A DNA stretch of 64,000 nt, taken from assembly GCF_004345365.1 (NCBI RefSeq), contig NZ_SLVF01000005.1:496001-560000 (forward strand), read 5' to 3'. Position 1 is the first letter of the stretch. Every line of letters begins with the position of its first letter. This DNA is from Kribbella sp. VKM Ac-2568. GTDB taxonomy: Bacteria; Actinomycetota; Actinomycetes; Propionibacteriales; Kribbellaceae. The translations under genes were made by a program, and so were the position numbers. Below are positions 52,002-60,727 of this stretch, one piece after another. The notes beneath the pieces are model-generated. The model was not told where the DNA came from and made no database searches. It was given only the letters and a program-made list of their open reading frames with translations.

Positions 52002-52751
52002 ATGACTTCCAGTGCGCGTCCTCTAGCTGTTGTCACCGGTGCGAGTAGCGGGATCGGGGCTGCCTCGGCCCGGCGGCTGGCCCGGGAGGGGTTCGAGGTG
52101 ATCTGTGCGGCCCGGCGGCTGGATCGGGTCGAGGCGCTGGCGAAGGAGATCGATGGCCGCGCGGTGCAGTGCGACGTCACCTCTGCCGAGGATGTCGCCC
52201 GGCTGGCCGCCGAGGTCGGCGACCGGCTCGACCTGCTGGTGAACAACGCGGGCGGCGCCTTCGGTTTCGAACCCGTCGCCGAGGCCGACCTCGACGCCTG
52301 GCGGAAGATGTACGAGGTGAACGTGATCGGCGTCGCCGCGGTCACCAAGTCGTTGCTTCCGGCACTCATCGCGGGCGAGGGGCAGATCATCGTGATGGGC
52401 TCCACCGCCGGCCAGGTCGCGTACGAGGGCGGCGGCGGGTACGTCGCGGCCAAGCACGCGGTGAAGGCGGTCGTGGACACCCTTCGGCTGGAGCTGTATG
52501 ACCAGCCGGTCCGGGTCTGCGAGATCGCGCCGGGGATGGTGAAGAGCGAGGGGTTCGCGCTGACCCGGTTCGAGGGCGACCAGGCCAAGGCCGACGCCGT
52601 CTACGCGGGCGTCGCCGAGCCGCTGGTCTCCGACGACATCGCCGACATCGTCGCCTGGGTCGCCACCCGCCCAGCCCACGTCAACATCGACCGCCTCACC
52701 GTCCGCCCCCGAGCCCAAGCAGCCCAACACAAGGTCCACCGAGTCCAGTAA
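52002..52751 (+). CDS. Short-chain dehydrogenase
   Basis: A 249-residue classical [23 protein letters not shown] cofactor site (with AARRLDR suggesting NADPH), NNAGG, catalytic Ser in [15 protein letters not shown] and YVAAK. The ending ([26 protein letters not shown]) is that of the YdfG/serine 3-dehydrogenase-like group. It is divergent from mshA; two GGTACGGCGTACAGA direct repeats (51909-51923, 51936-51950) lie between. Substrate unknown. Confidence 0.9.
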   Translation: MTSSARPLAVVTGASSGIGAASARRLAREGFEVICAARRLDRVEALAKEIDGRAVQCDVTSAEDVARLAAEVGDRLDLLVNNAGGAFGFEPVAEADLDAWRKMYEVNVIGVAAVTKSLLPALIAGEGQIIVMGSTAGQVAYEGGGGYVAAKHAVKAVVDTLRLELYDQPVRVCEIAPGMVKSEGFALTRFEGDQAKADAVYAGVAEPLVSDDIADIVAWVATRPAHVNIDRLTVRPRAQAAQHKVHRVQ

Positions 52752-52778
52752 CCCCAACCGCGGCGCACGCAGTACCGG

Positions 52779-53414
52779 CTATTTGGCGCGGAGGCGGTCG
52801 ACCTGCGGTGACGGGATCGGGAGCGGGGCGGTGGGTTCCGGGAGGTTGTACGACGCGTGCAGGCGGCGGCGGATGGCCTCGACCGGGAAGGTGCCGGGGT
52901 AGATCGCCATCTTCACCGTCACGCCCTCGAGTGTTGCCCTGAGCAACATCTCCTCGACGGCCGGCTCGGCGGCGCCGCGCTCGGCGAAGATCGAGCGGAT
53001 CGCGTCCTCCATCTCGCGCACCCGGCCCGCCTTCTGAGCCTCCACGTCGGCGAATATCGGGTGCGTGGTCGGCAGCATCATCAGCGTGATCGCCAGCCGC
53101 TGCACCGGCAGGGTGGCGGCCGCCGCCATCAGGCTGCCGTCGATGATCCCCGCCAGTCGCTCGTCCGCGCTGCCCTGGAGCCCGAGGATCCCACCGATCC
53201 CGTCCAGCCAGCGGTCCAGCAGCTCGGCCGCGAGCCGCTGCTTGCTGGTGAAGTAGTAGGTGACCAGTCCGCGAGACACCGCCGCCCGCTCCGTGACATC
53301 GGAGATCGAGGCGGCCTCGTAGCCCTTCTCGGCGAAGACCTCCAGGGCAGCGGCAAGGATCCGCTCGCGGGACTTCTCCCGCAGCTCACGGTTCGTGCTG
53401 ACCGATCGCGGCAT
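52779..53414 (-). CDS. TetR-family regulator
   Basis: A 211-residue regulator with the TetR HTH (RILAAALEVFAEKGYEAASI, SDVTERAAVSRGLVTYYF, TSKQRLAAELLDRW) and a helical ligand domain. ATG 53414 is preferred (GAAAAGAAGAG upstream); an in-frame start 24 bases further up is possible. It is convergent with the SDR; its own promoter, with a perfect palindrome, is about 110 bp upstream. Target and ligand unknown. Confidence 0.88.
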   Translation of the reverse strand: MPRSVSTNRELREKSRERILAAALEVFAEKGYEAASISDVTERAAVSRGLVTYYFTSKQRLAAELLDRWLDGIGGILGLQGSADERLAGIIDGSLMAAAATLPVQRLAITLMMLPTTHPIFADVEAQKAGRVREMEDAIRSIFAERGAAEPAVEEMLLRATLEGVTVKMAIYPGTFPVEAIRRRLHASYNLPEPTAPLPIPSPQVDRLRAK

Positions 53415-53523
53415 CTCTTCTTTTCCGGCCAGGGCCACGGAGGCCGAGTCTCACCCCCCGCAGACACTCGGCGCTCCGTGCTGGCCCCCCGTTGCAGGCC
53501 CCTCCCCAGGCGCCTGTTCATAG

Positions 53524-53551
53524 ACTGTACGTACAGCGAACGAAATGTCAA
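53524..53551 (-). promoter_or_regulatory. TetR promoter with CTGTACGTACAG operator
   Basis: On the minus strand TTGACA (53551-53546), 16 bases, TACAGT (53529-53524). The perfect 12-bp palindrome CTGTACGTACAG at 53525-53536 overlaps the -10 box, so autorepression is likely. Confidence 0.75.
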
Positions 53552-53586
53552 AGGCTCAACCGATCGGTGGACACGCTCCGTGCGAC

Positions 53587-53670
53587 CGGATTCGCGGCCG
53601 GCCCCCGGTCACCGGATTCGTGGATGCCCCCGTGATCGGATTCGTGGATGCCCCGTGACCGGTTTCGTGG
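53587..53670 (+). repeat. Four ~24-bp tandem repeats upstream of typA
   Basis: Units beginning CGGATTCGTGGATGCCCC at 53613 and 53637 are near identical; a degenerate unit precedes (53587) and another follows (53660). They lie in the 368-bp gene-free stretch 53415-53782 between tetR and typA, which otherwise holds only the tetR promoter. Confidence 0.7.
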
Positions 53671-53782
53671 TCACGGTCCGTGCGCCGTACCATGGGAGCG
53701 CTGCGCCCTGCGAAGTGGCACGGACTCAAGCCGCAGCCACCGCCTGGCCACCGAATCTCAAATTTGCTTGGAGCGCTTCCGC

Positions 53783-55645
53783 ATGCCCCTCCGTAATGAT
53801 CTGCGCAACGTGGCCATCGTGGCCCACGTCGACCACGGGAAGACCACCCTGGTCGACGCGATGCTGTGGCAGTCCGGTGCCTTCGGAGCCCACCAGCACG
53901 TCGACGAACGAGCGATGGATTCAGGTGACCTGGAGCGTGAGAAGGGCATCACGATCCTCGCCAAGAACACCGCCGTCCGGCACAAGATGGCCAACGGCGA
54001 ACAGATGACGCTCAACATCATCGACACCCCCGGCCACGCCGACTTCGGTGGTGAGGTCGAGCGCGGCCTGTCGATGGTGGACGCGATCGTGCTGCTGGTC
54101 GACGCCTCCGAGGGCCCGCTGCCCCAGACCCGCTTCGTACTGCGCAAGGCGCTGGCCCGCAACATGCCGGTGATCCTCGTGGTGAACAAGGTGGACCGTC
54201 CGGACGCCCGGATCGCCGAGGTCGTGGACGAGACCTACGAGCTGTTCCTGGACCTGCTGGACCACGACGCGGACCAGAGCGCGCTGGACTTCCCGGTCGT
54301 CTACGCCTCCGCCCGCGCGGGTCGCGCCTCGCTGACCCAGCCGGAGGACGGCGGCATGCCGGACTCCGAGGACCTCGAGCCGCTGTTCGAGACGATCCTG
54401 GCGAACGTGCCGGCCCCGGAGTACACCGAGGGCGCGCCGCTGCAGGCGCACGTCACCAACCTGGACGCCTCGCCGTTCCTCGGCCGGCTCGCGCTGGTCC
54501 GGGTGCACGAGGGCACCCTGAAGAAGGGCGCGCAGGTTGCGTGGTGCAAGCACGACGGCACCATCCAGCGGGTCAAGATCACCGAACTGCTCATCACCGA
54601 GGCGCTCGAGCGCGTGCCCGGCGACTCGGCCGGACCGGGTGACATCGTCGCGATCGCGGGCATCCCGGAGATCATGATCGGCGACACGCTGGCCGACCCG
54701 GAGAACCCGAAGCCGCTGCCGTTCATCACCGTGGACGAGCCGGCCATCTCGATGACGATCGGCACCAACAGCTCGCCGCTGGCCGGCCGGATCAAGGGCA
54801 CCAAGGTCACCGCCCGCCTGGTCAAGGACCGGCTCGACCGGGAACTCGTCGGCAACGTGTCGCTCAAGGTCCTGCCGACCGAGCGTCCCGACACCTGGGA
54901 GGTGCAGGGCCGTGGTGAGCTGGCGCTGGCCATCCTGGTCGAGCAGATGCGCCGCGAGGGCTACGAGCTGACCGTCGGCAAACCCCAGGTCGTCACGCGT
55001 GAGATCGACGGGAAGCGGCACGAGCCGGTCGAGCGATTGACGATCGACTGCCCGGAGGAGTACCTCGGTACCGTCACCCAGCTGCTCGCGGTCCGCAAGG
55101 GCCGGATGGAGCAGATGACCAACCACGGCACCGGCTGGGTCCGGATGGAGTTCCTGGTGCCCGCGCGAGGCCTGATCGGCTTCCGCACCGAGTTCCTCAC
55201 CGACACCCGCGGTACCGGTATCGCGCACCACGTGTTCGAAGGCTACGAGCCGTGGTTCGGCGAGCTACGCACCCGCCCGTCCGGCTCGCTGGTTTCGGAC
55301 CGCACCGGCGTCACGACGTCGTACGCGATGGTGAACCTGCAGGAGCGCGGCACGATGTTCTGCGAGCCGGGCACCGACGTCTACGAGGGCATGATCGTCG
55401 GCGAGAACTCCCGCGCCGACGACATGGACGTCAACATCACCCGCGAGAAGAAGATGACCAACGTCCGCTCCAACGCGGACGAGTTCGAGAAGCTGGTGCC
55501 GGCCCGCAAGCTCTCGCTCGAGCAGTCGCTCGAATTCTGCCGCGAGGACGAGTGTGTCGAAGTCACCCCGGATGCCATCCGGATGCGTAAGGTCGCGCTG
55601 ACCCAGATCGAGCGCGCGAAGCTCGGTCGCAAGTCGAAGGCCTGA
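53783..55645 (+). CDS. typA: Ribosome-associated GTPase TypA/BipA
   Basis: A 620-residue translational GTPase. G domain: AHVDHGKTTLVDAM (Lys20), DTPGHADFGGEVERGL, NKVDRPDARI; then EF-Tu-like domain 2, EF-G-like domains and the TypA-specific C-terminus (GTMFCEPGTDVYEGMIVGEN, REDECVEVTPDAIRMRKVAL). It acts on ribosome assembly and stress adaptation. ATG 53783; longer frames upstream cross the tandem repeats and are not family-like. Confidence 0.95.
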   Translation: MPLRNDLRNVAIVAHVDHGKTTLVDAMLWQSGAFGAHQHVDERAMDSGDLEREKGITILAKNTAVRHKMANGEQMTLNIIDTPGHADFGGEVERGLSMVDAIVLLVDASEGPLPQTRFVLRKALARNMPVILVVNKVDRPDARIAEVVDETYELFLDLLDHDADQSALDFPVVYASARAGRASLTQPEDGGMPDSEDLEPLFETILANVPAPEYTEGAPLQAHVTNLDASPFLGRLALVRVHEGTLKKGAQVAWCKHDGTIQRVKITELLITEALERVPGDSAGPGDIVAIAGIPEIMIGDTLADPENPKPLPFITVDEPAISMTIGTNSSPLAGRIKGTKVTARLVKDRLDRELVGNVSLKVLPTERPDTWEVQGRGELALAILVEQMRREGYELTVGKPQVVTREIDGKRHEPVERLTIDCPEEYLGTVTQLLAVRKGRMEQMTNHGTGWVRMEFLVPARGLIGFRTEFLTDTRGTGIAHHVFEGYEPWFGELRTRPSGSLVSDRTGVTTSYAMVNLQERGTMFCEPGTDVYEGMIVGENSRADDMDVNITREKKMTNVRSNADEFEKLVPARKLSLEQSLEFCREDECVEVTPDAIRMRKVALTQIERAKLGRKSKA

Positions 55646-55771
55646 CAGGCGAATCACTGACCTGGTTGGTCGGTCCGGCGGGGAGAAGTTTGCGGATCGT
55701 TACCAACCGGGTGGATCGTCATGGCGTCTACCTAGTGAAAAGCACATCAGTTGGGGGAAGGAAAAAGAAAC

Positions 55772-56347
55772 ATGGGCATTCTGCGTAAGCTCGGCGCCAC
55801 CACGACGGCGGTCGCGATGCTGGGGGTCGGCGTCCTGACCGCTGCCACGACAGCCGATGCGGCTCCGGTCGCCGGCAAGGCCGTGGCGGTGGCTCCGAAG
55901 GTTGCGCCCAAGGCCGCTGTCGCCCCGGCCGCCAAGGCCACGGCGAAGAGCACCTTGGTTCCGGGCAAGCTCCGGATCGACAAGCGCTGCATGAAGGGCC
56001 GGATCCTCTGCATCAACAAGAAGACCCGCAAGGTGGTGTTCATGGTCAACGGCAAGGCTCTTGCCGTGGGGGACGCGCGCTTCGGCGCCAAGCGGACCCC
56101 GACCCGGAACGGCAGCTTCAAGGTCTACCGCAAGTCGAAGAACCACGTCTCGTCGATCTACCACTCGCCGATGCCGTACGCGATGTTCTTCAGCGGTGGC
56201 CAGGCTGTGCACTACTCGTCGGACTTCAAGGCCCGTGGCTACAACGGCGCCTCGCACGGCTGCGTGAACATGCGGGACAAGAAGAAGATCGCCTGGATCT
56301 TCGCCCACGTGAAGATCGGCGACAAGGTTCTCGTCTACAGCGCCTGA
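55772..56347 (+). CDS. L,D-transpeptidase (YkuD), short form
   Basis: A 191-residue exported protein: signal peptide, an Ala/Lys/Val/Pro-rich spacer, then a YkuD-like catalytic domain with HYSSDFKARGYNGASHGCVN and catalytic Cys164. It should form 3-3 peptidoglycan cross-links or anchor proteins. ATG 55772 follows AAGGAAAAAG; an earlier in-frame ATG is rejected. Paralogue of 57136-57939, lacking the peptidoglycan-binding domain. Confidence 0.88.
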   Translation: MGILRKLGATTTAVAMLGVGVLTAATTADAAPVAGKAVAVAPKVAPKAAVAPAAKATAKSTLVPGKLRIDKRCMKGRILCINKKTRKVVFMVNGKALAVGDARFGAKRTPTRNGSFKVYRKSKNHVSSIYHSPMPYAMFFSGGQAVHYSSDFKARGYNGASHGCVNMRDKKKIAWIFAHVKIGDKVLVYSA

Positions 56348-56371
56348 GCCTTCTCGTTCCAGCAGCAGAAG

Positions 56372-56404
56372 CAGCGGCGGCCGGGGTCTCCCCGGCCGCC
56401 GCTG
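56372..56404. terminator. Strong bidirectional terminator
   Basis: Perfect 15-bp arms (CAGCGGCGGCCGGGG and complement) with a 3-base TCT loop, followed by TTTCCTT; between convergent genes. Confidence 0.92.
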
Positions 56405-56410
56405 TTTCCT

Positions 56411-56905
56411 TCATTCCAAGGCTTTCGTGAACGCCTTGTGGAGCCGCGGTTCGACCAGGCAGAACGTCGCCTCCTCGACCTCGGTCTCCGTCTCCCGCAA
56501 CGTCTGTACTGCGAGGTCGGCCGCCGACTGCGCGGGCCATCCGTAGATGCCGGCTGATACGGCCGGTAGCGTCAGACGCCTGGCTCCCAACTCGTCCGCC
56601 AGGCGCAGCGCGTTCCGGTAACAGGACTCGAGCAGCGCCGGATCCCGTTGTCCCGCCGTGTAATTCGGCCCGACTACATGGATCACGTACCGCGCCGGCA
56701 GGTTCCCCGCGGTGGTCCAGCCGGCCTCGCCGGTGGGAACACCGTTCGGGTACCGCTCGATGCACTCGGCCAGGATCGACGGGCCACCGGCGTGATGGAT
56801 CGCACCGTCCACGCCGCCCCCTCCGCGCAGGGCGTGGTGTGCGGCGTTGACGATCGCGTCCGCAGGCACGGTGGTGATGTCCGCGGTCTTCAGCACGATC
56901 TCCAT
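56411..56905 (-). CDS. Macrodomain protein (ADP-ribose-derivative hydrolase)
   Basis: A 164-residue stand-alone macrodomain: ADAIVNAAHHALRGGGGVDG, AIHHAGG, YVIHVVGPNY and LTLPAVSAGIYGWP, matching O-acetyl-ADP-ribose deacetylases. It should remove acetyl or ADP-ribosyl groups from ADP-ribose adducts. RBS GAGGAGG. A 16-bp direct repeat (CTCTGCGTGACGATCC at 56915-56930 and 56950-56965) lies just upstream and may be regulatory. Confidence 0.92.
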   Translation of the reverse strand: MEIVLKTADITTVPADAIVNAAHHALRGGGGVDGAIHHAGGPSILAECIERYPNGVPTGEAGWTTAGNLPARYVIHVVGPNYTAGQRDPALLESCYRNALRLADELGARRLTLPAVSAGIYGWPAQSAADLAVQTLRETETEVEEATFCLVEPRLHKAFTKALE

Positions 56906-57135
56906 CGCGTCCTCCTCTGCGTGACGATCCAGCCTCTCCGTGACCCTGTCTCTGCGTGACGATCCGGGTGAGGCTGGTCACGAGTTGCTTACAAGAGATG
57001 ACCAGGTTGTCTTCTGCAACTTACGCTTGGCCGGCACCGGCGAAACAGTCCGGTGCGAAGCGTCCGCCCGACGCCAACCAACCGGTCTGTGAGGGCGTCC
57101 CACTGCTGTAGGGACGGATCGACGAGGGGATTCCG

Positions 57136-57939
57136 ATGCGCTGGACTCGTAGTGCGCTGATCGTGCGTAATGTGCTGGCTGCTGCCGTCACGATGGCGGC
57201 AATTGCTGGACTCGCCGGTTCCGGAATTACCGCGTCCGCCGCGCCCGCCGAGCTGAAGACCGTGCCGTTCCAGGTCAGCGGCGAGCTGCCGATCTACCCG
57301 AAGGCGCTGTGGAGCAATGGTTCCAGCGGTGCGTCGGTCCGCAAGGTCGAGGCTCGCCTGGTCCAGCTCAAGCTGCTCGACAAGCAGTACATGGACAACT
57401 CGTTCGGCACGATGACCCGATCCGCGGTGAAGAAGTTCCAGAGCTCCAAGGGGATCCCGCCGATCGGCTACGTCGACCAGAACACCTGGACGAAGCTGTC
57501 CGCGGTCACCCACGAGCCCACCCAGGCCGAGCTGTTCCCGCCGGCACCCGTGGTGAACGGCAAGAAGCTCGACGCACGCTGCGCGACGGGCGTCGCCCTC
57601 TGCATCGACAAGAGCACCCGGAAGCTGCGCTACGTGGTCGACGGCGTCGTCAAGATGCAGCTGGACGTCCGCTTCGGCGCCCAGAAGACGGCCACCCGCG
57701 AGGGCGGGTTCACGGTCGGCTGGAAGAGCCGCAACCACGTCTCCAAGCTGTACGACTCCCCGATGCCGTTCGCGATGTTCTTCAGCGGCGGCCAGGCGGT
57801 CCACTACTCCTCCGACTTCGCCGCCCGAGGCTACAACGGAGCCTCCCACGGCTGCGTTAACGTCCGAGACCTAGCCAAGATCCAACTCCTCTTCGACCAG
57901 GTCAAGGTAGGCGACAAGGTCATCGTCTACCGCTCGTAG
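57136..57939 (+). CDS. L,D-transpeptidase with peptidoglycan-binding domain
   Basis: A 267-residue exported protein: signal peptide ending ASAAPA, a PG_binding_1 domain (VRKVEARLVQLKLLDKQYMD, MTRSAVKKFQSSKGIPPIGY) and a C-terminal YkuD domain with HYSSDFAARGYNGASHGCVN and Cys240. The catalytic domain is closely similar to 55772-56347, so the two are paralogues separated by the macrodomain gene. Role: 3-3 cross-linking of peptidoglycan. Confidence 0.92.
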   Translation: MRWTRSALIVRNVLAAAVTMAAIAGLAGSGITASAAPAELKTVPFQVSGELPIYPKALWSNGSSGASVRKVEARLVQLKLLDKQYMDNSFGTMTRSAVKKFQSSKGIPPIGYVDQNTWTKLSAVTHEPTQAELFPPAPVVNGKKLDARCATGVALCIDKSTRKLRYVVDGVVKMQLDVRFGAQKTATREGGFTVGWKSRNHVSKLYDSPMPFAMFFSGGQAVHYSSDFAARGYNGASHGCVNVRDLAKIQLLFDQVKVGDKVIVYRS

Positions 57940-58038
57940 TCCCGGCCGGGCGGGGTGAATGCCCGCCTCTGCCAGGCACCATCGGTGCCGGTCGCGAGAC
58001 AGGCGGCAAGGGCGCCGACGGCGCGTACCGCAGTACGG

Positions 58039-58389
58039 CTAAAGCGGCCGGGGGCCGCGACGGCGGCGGATGCCCCAGCCTCCGCGGCCTCGGCCGGCGG
58101 CGGCTCGGAGGGCGGGGCGGGCGTCCACCAGGTAGACGGCGGCCGCGACGATGCCGATCAGGCCGAAGAAACTCAGCCAGCTCTGGAAGAGCTGACCCAG
58201 CGTGAACGTGGCCAGGATCAGCACCCAGCCGGGTTTGGTGAGCTTGTCGGCGGCGACGAAGACCGCGCGCGGGCGGAAGGCGGCGTCCAGCAAGGCGACC
58301 AGCTTGATGCCGAACAGCACCCACCAGATGATGTCGATCGGATTCGCGAACCCGGGGAACAGGGTCGAGAACGTGGCGAGTGGGAGCAT
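58039..58389 (-). CDS. DUF2516 membrane protein
   Basis: A 116-residue protein with three hydrophobic helices (IIWWVLFGIKLVALLDAAF, WVLILATFTLGQLFQSWL, FFGLIGIVAAAVYLVDARPA) and an Arg/Gly-rich tail. The family is unnamed but sits beside hbhA in mycobacteria (Rv0476) as here. ATG 7 bases after TAGGCT; a palindrome overlaps that box. Confidence 0.88.
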   Translation of the reverse strand: MLPLATFSTLFPGFANPIDIIWWVLFGIKLVALLDAAFRPRAVFVAADKLTKPGWVLILATFTLGQLFQSWLSFFGLIGIVAAAVYLVDARPALRAAAGRGRGGWGIRRRRGPRPL

Positions 58390-58406
58390 GCGTTAGAGCC
58401 TAACGC
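58390..58406. promoter_or_regulatory. Palindrome over the DUF2516 promoter
   Basis: GCGTTAG and CTAACGC arms (7 bp, 3-base centre) abut the start codon and include the TAGGCT -10 box on the minus strand. Confidence 0.5.
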
Positions 58407-58481
58407 AGCACACGGGTGGCCCACCTCTGCCGAACGACAGATTGGGGACCACCCGCGCCTGCTGAAGCGTGACGACTACGG

Positions 58482-59003
58482 TCAGTCGCCGACCTTGGAG
58501 GCCGCGGCGCCGGCTGCCTTGGTGGCGGCCTTGGCGGTCTTGCGGGCGCTCGTCGTGGTCGCCTTCACGTTGCGCGACGCGGTCTCGGCGGTCTTGCGCG
58601 CGGTGGTGCGGGTGGCCTTGGCCTTGCTCACCGTGGTCTTCGCCTGGGTGGCCAGGTCCTCGGTGGCCTTCTGGCTGCGGATCCGGGTGACGATGTCCTG
58701 GCCGCGGGCGGCGAGGTCGTCGTAGGTCTCCTCGGCCTGGCCGAGCACGGTGGTCAGACCGGCCTGCGCGACGGCGGGCAGCTCACGCAGCTTGGCCGGC
58801 ACGGTCTTGGCGTCGGCGGCGAGCGCCTCGAGGCGCTTGCTCAGCTCGGCCTGGCGCTTGGCCAGCTCGGTCTGCAGCGTCTTCTGGTCCAGCGCGGCGA
58901 AGCGGGTGGTCACGTCGTCGCTGACGGCGCGGAACTTCTCCACGGCCAGGTCGCCGGCGCCGGCGATCACGTAGAGCGGGTTGACAGGGGTACGGGTTGC
59001 CAT
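58482..59003 (-). CDS. HbhA-like protein with Lys/Ala-rich tail
   Basis: A 173-residue protein: N-terminal MATRTPVNPLYVIAGAGDLA, a long alpha-helical coiled-coil-like region (residues 40-110) and a Lys/Ala/Thr-rich C-terminus (KATRTTARKTAETASRNVKA). This is the plan of the mycobacterial heparin-binding haemagglutinin, and the XRE-hbhA-DUF2516 order matches Rv0474-Rv0476. In a non-pathogen it more likely works in cell-envelope or intracellular lipid inclusion organisation. RBS GAGGAG. Confidence 0.85.
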   Translation of the reverse strand: MATRTPVNPLYVIAGAGDLAVEKFRAVSDDVTTRFAALDQKTLQTELAKRQAELSKRLEALAADAKTVPAKLRELPAVAQAGLTTVLGQAEETYDDLAARGQDIVTRIRSQKATEDLATQAKTTVSKAKATRTTARKTAETASRNVKATTTSARKTAKAATKAAGAAASKVGD

Positions 59004-59046
59004 CAGGCATCTCCTCGGAAGGTTTTCAGCGGGAACTACTCAGTGA

Positions 59047-59535
59047 CTACTTGGTGGTGCTTTTTCTTGCAGGGGTCTTCTTGGCGGCCGGCTTCTTCGC
59101 CGGTGCGGCCTCCGCAGCAGGCTCGGCCTGTACTGCGCTGGGCGTCTCCGCGGTCTCGGGCGTGTTCTCACGGACGAACGAGTCGTACACGTCGAGCAGC
59201 ACGCGCTTCTGCCGCTCGTTCAGTGCGGGGTCGAGCAGTACCGCGTCGACCACGCCCGGAGTCCGCCGGGCGCCGTCCGAGCTGTCGTCCGGATCGAGGA
59301 TGCCGGCCCGTACGTACAGGGTCTCCGCGGAGATCCGCAGAGCCTTCGCGAGCTGCTGCAGCACATCGGCCGACGGTTTCCGCAGGCCGCGCTCGATCTG
59401 GCTCAAGTACGGGTTCGACACACCTGCCAGATCGGAGAGCTGCCGCAACGACAGCTGCGCGTTCCGGCGCTGCTCGGCGAGGTACTCCCCCACCGATCCA
59501 ACGGATCCCGCAACACGATCACCCAATCTGGCCAT
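59047..59535 (-). CDS. XRE-family regulator with Lys/Ala-rich tail
   Basis: A 162-residue regulator. Residues 16-75 form an XRE HTH (LAEQRRNAQLSLRQLSDLAG, VSNPYLSQIERGLRKPSADV); the middle is a helical domain (LNERQKRVLLDVYDSFVREN) and the end a Pro/Ala/Lys tail (AKKPAAKKTPARKS) like histone-H1-type tails. It precedes hbhA by 43 bp on the same strand and resembles Rv0474. A perfect 16-bp palindrome lies 22 bp upstream. Confidence 0.9.
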   Translation of the reverse strand: MARLGDRVAGSVGSVGEYLAEQRRNAQLSLRQLSDLAGVSNPYLSQIERGLRKPSADVLQQLAKALRISAETLYVRAGILDPDDSSDGARRTPGVVDAVLLDPALNERQKRVLLDVYDSFVRENTPETAETPSAVQAEPAAEAAPAKKPAAKKTPARKSTTK

Positions 59536-59557
59536 GCCCCCAGTGTGCTAGCAAGGT

Positions 59558-59573
59558 GCTTGCAATTGCAAGC
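59558..59573. promoter_or_regulatory. Perfect 16-bp palindromic operator
   Basis: GCTTGCAATTGCAAGC, with extra GCAAG half-sites at 59551-59555 and 59572-59576. It lies upstream of the XRE gene around the expected -35 position, fitting autoregulation. Confidence 0.75.
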
Positions 59574-59647
59574 AAGGCTGACGTGACAGCAATCACCCGT
59601 ACTGCGGGCCGAGGTGCGGCGCGCAGTACGGGTGGCGTGAGAGCGAG

Positions 59648-60649
59648 TTACTTGAACAGGGAAGGGTTCGGGTGGACGGAGCCGACCTGGATGCCGCCGC
59701 CGTAGAGGGGGTGGCGGGTCTGGGAGTCGATCTCGTCGTTCGTCAGGCCGAGGTGCTGCAGGGTGGCGGCCATGACGACTGCGCGGGCCCGGGGAGTGCC
59801 GTCCTCGACCTTGACCGCGATGCCCCGGCCGTCGGGAAGACCCACCGCATAAACGCTTTCGGCACCCGCCTTGCACATCAACCCGGGAACAGCCTTCATC
59901 AGCGCGGCCTCGTCCCGCCGACTGCCGCTCGCGTACTCCGGATGCGTCCGGAACGCGTTCGCCACCCGCGCCTCGAGGGTGCCCTCGGCCGCCGCCGCGA
60001 ACAACCCGAACGAGCGAGCCAGGCCGGCCAGGCTGATCGCCAGCAGCGGAGCACCACAGCCGTCGACCGCGACGTACGAGACCTTCTCGCCGGCGGAGTC
60101 CTCGATCGCGGTCCGGATCGCTTGCTGGACAGGGTGTTCCGGCGACCGGTAGTCGTCGCGGCCCCAGACCCCGTCCGGGCTCTTGGCGTGCGCGTCGTCG
60201 TGGATCGGCCAGCCGTTGGACACGCAGGTCGCGATCATCGCGGCGTGCTTGCCGGAGCAGTTCATCGTGATCGGGTCGACGGCGTGCCCGGTGCGGACCC
60301 ACTCGTCCCGCGCCTGCTCGTCGATCGGGTACGCCGGGGGCGTCCGCAGGGCCGACTCGTCCAGGCCGACGCCGGCCAGGATCCGCCGTACGCCGTCCAG
60401 GTGGAACGGCTCGCCCGAGTGGGACGCACCGGCGAGAGCGAGAAGTTCGCCGTCCAGGTCGAGGCCGCTGCGGAGCATGCCGAGCGCCTGCATGGGCTTG
60501 TTGGACGAGCGGGGGAACATCGGCTGGTCCACCACGCCGACGGACCACTCGACGGAGCCGTCGGGAGCGGTCACCACGACGGAGCCGCGGTGATGGCCCT
60601 CCACGAATCCGCTGCGGACGACGTCGGCGACGATCACAGGTTCGGTCAC
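59648..60649 (-). CDS. Asparaginase II-type amidohydrolase
   Basis: A 333-residue protein of the asparaginase II family (DUF/asparaginase_II, distinct from the classical AnsA/AnsB fold): VRSGFVEGHHRGSVVV, PRSSNKPMQALGML, GASHSGEPFH, NCSGKHAAMIATCVSNGWPI and VDGCGAPLLAIS are characteristic. It should deamidate L-asparagine. GTG 60649 follows TACAGT by 6 bases; an in-frame start 33 bases upstream is rejected. Confidence 0.9.
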   Translation of the reverse strand: MTEPVIVADVVRSGFVEGHHRGSVVVTAPDGSVEWSVGVVDQPMFPRSSNKPMQALGMLRSGLDLDGELLALAGASHSGEPFHLDGVRRILAGVGLDESALRTPPAYPIDEQARDEWVRTGHAVDPITMNCSGKHAAMIATCVSNGWPIHDDAHAKSPDGVWGRDDYRSPEHPVQQAIRTAIEDSAGEKVSYVAVDGCGAPLLAISLAGLARSFGLFAAAAEGTLEARVANAFRTHPEYASGSRRDEAALMKAVPGLMCKAGAESVYAVGLPDGRGIAVKVEDGTPRARAVVMAATLQHLGLTNDEIDSQTRHPLYGGGIQVGSVHPNPSLFK

Positions 60650-60727
60650 AGCGGAACTGTACGGCTCAGAGGTCAGGAGCAAAAACCCGGATTGGACATG
60701 ATCCCGCTCACAGCCCGGCGCGGACGC

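Noticed and set aside
56966..57135. Possible c-di-AMP (ydaO) riboswitch upstream of the L,D-transpeptidase
   Set aside because: Such riboswitches precede wall genes in actinobacteria, but I could not find the conserved core in this leader.
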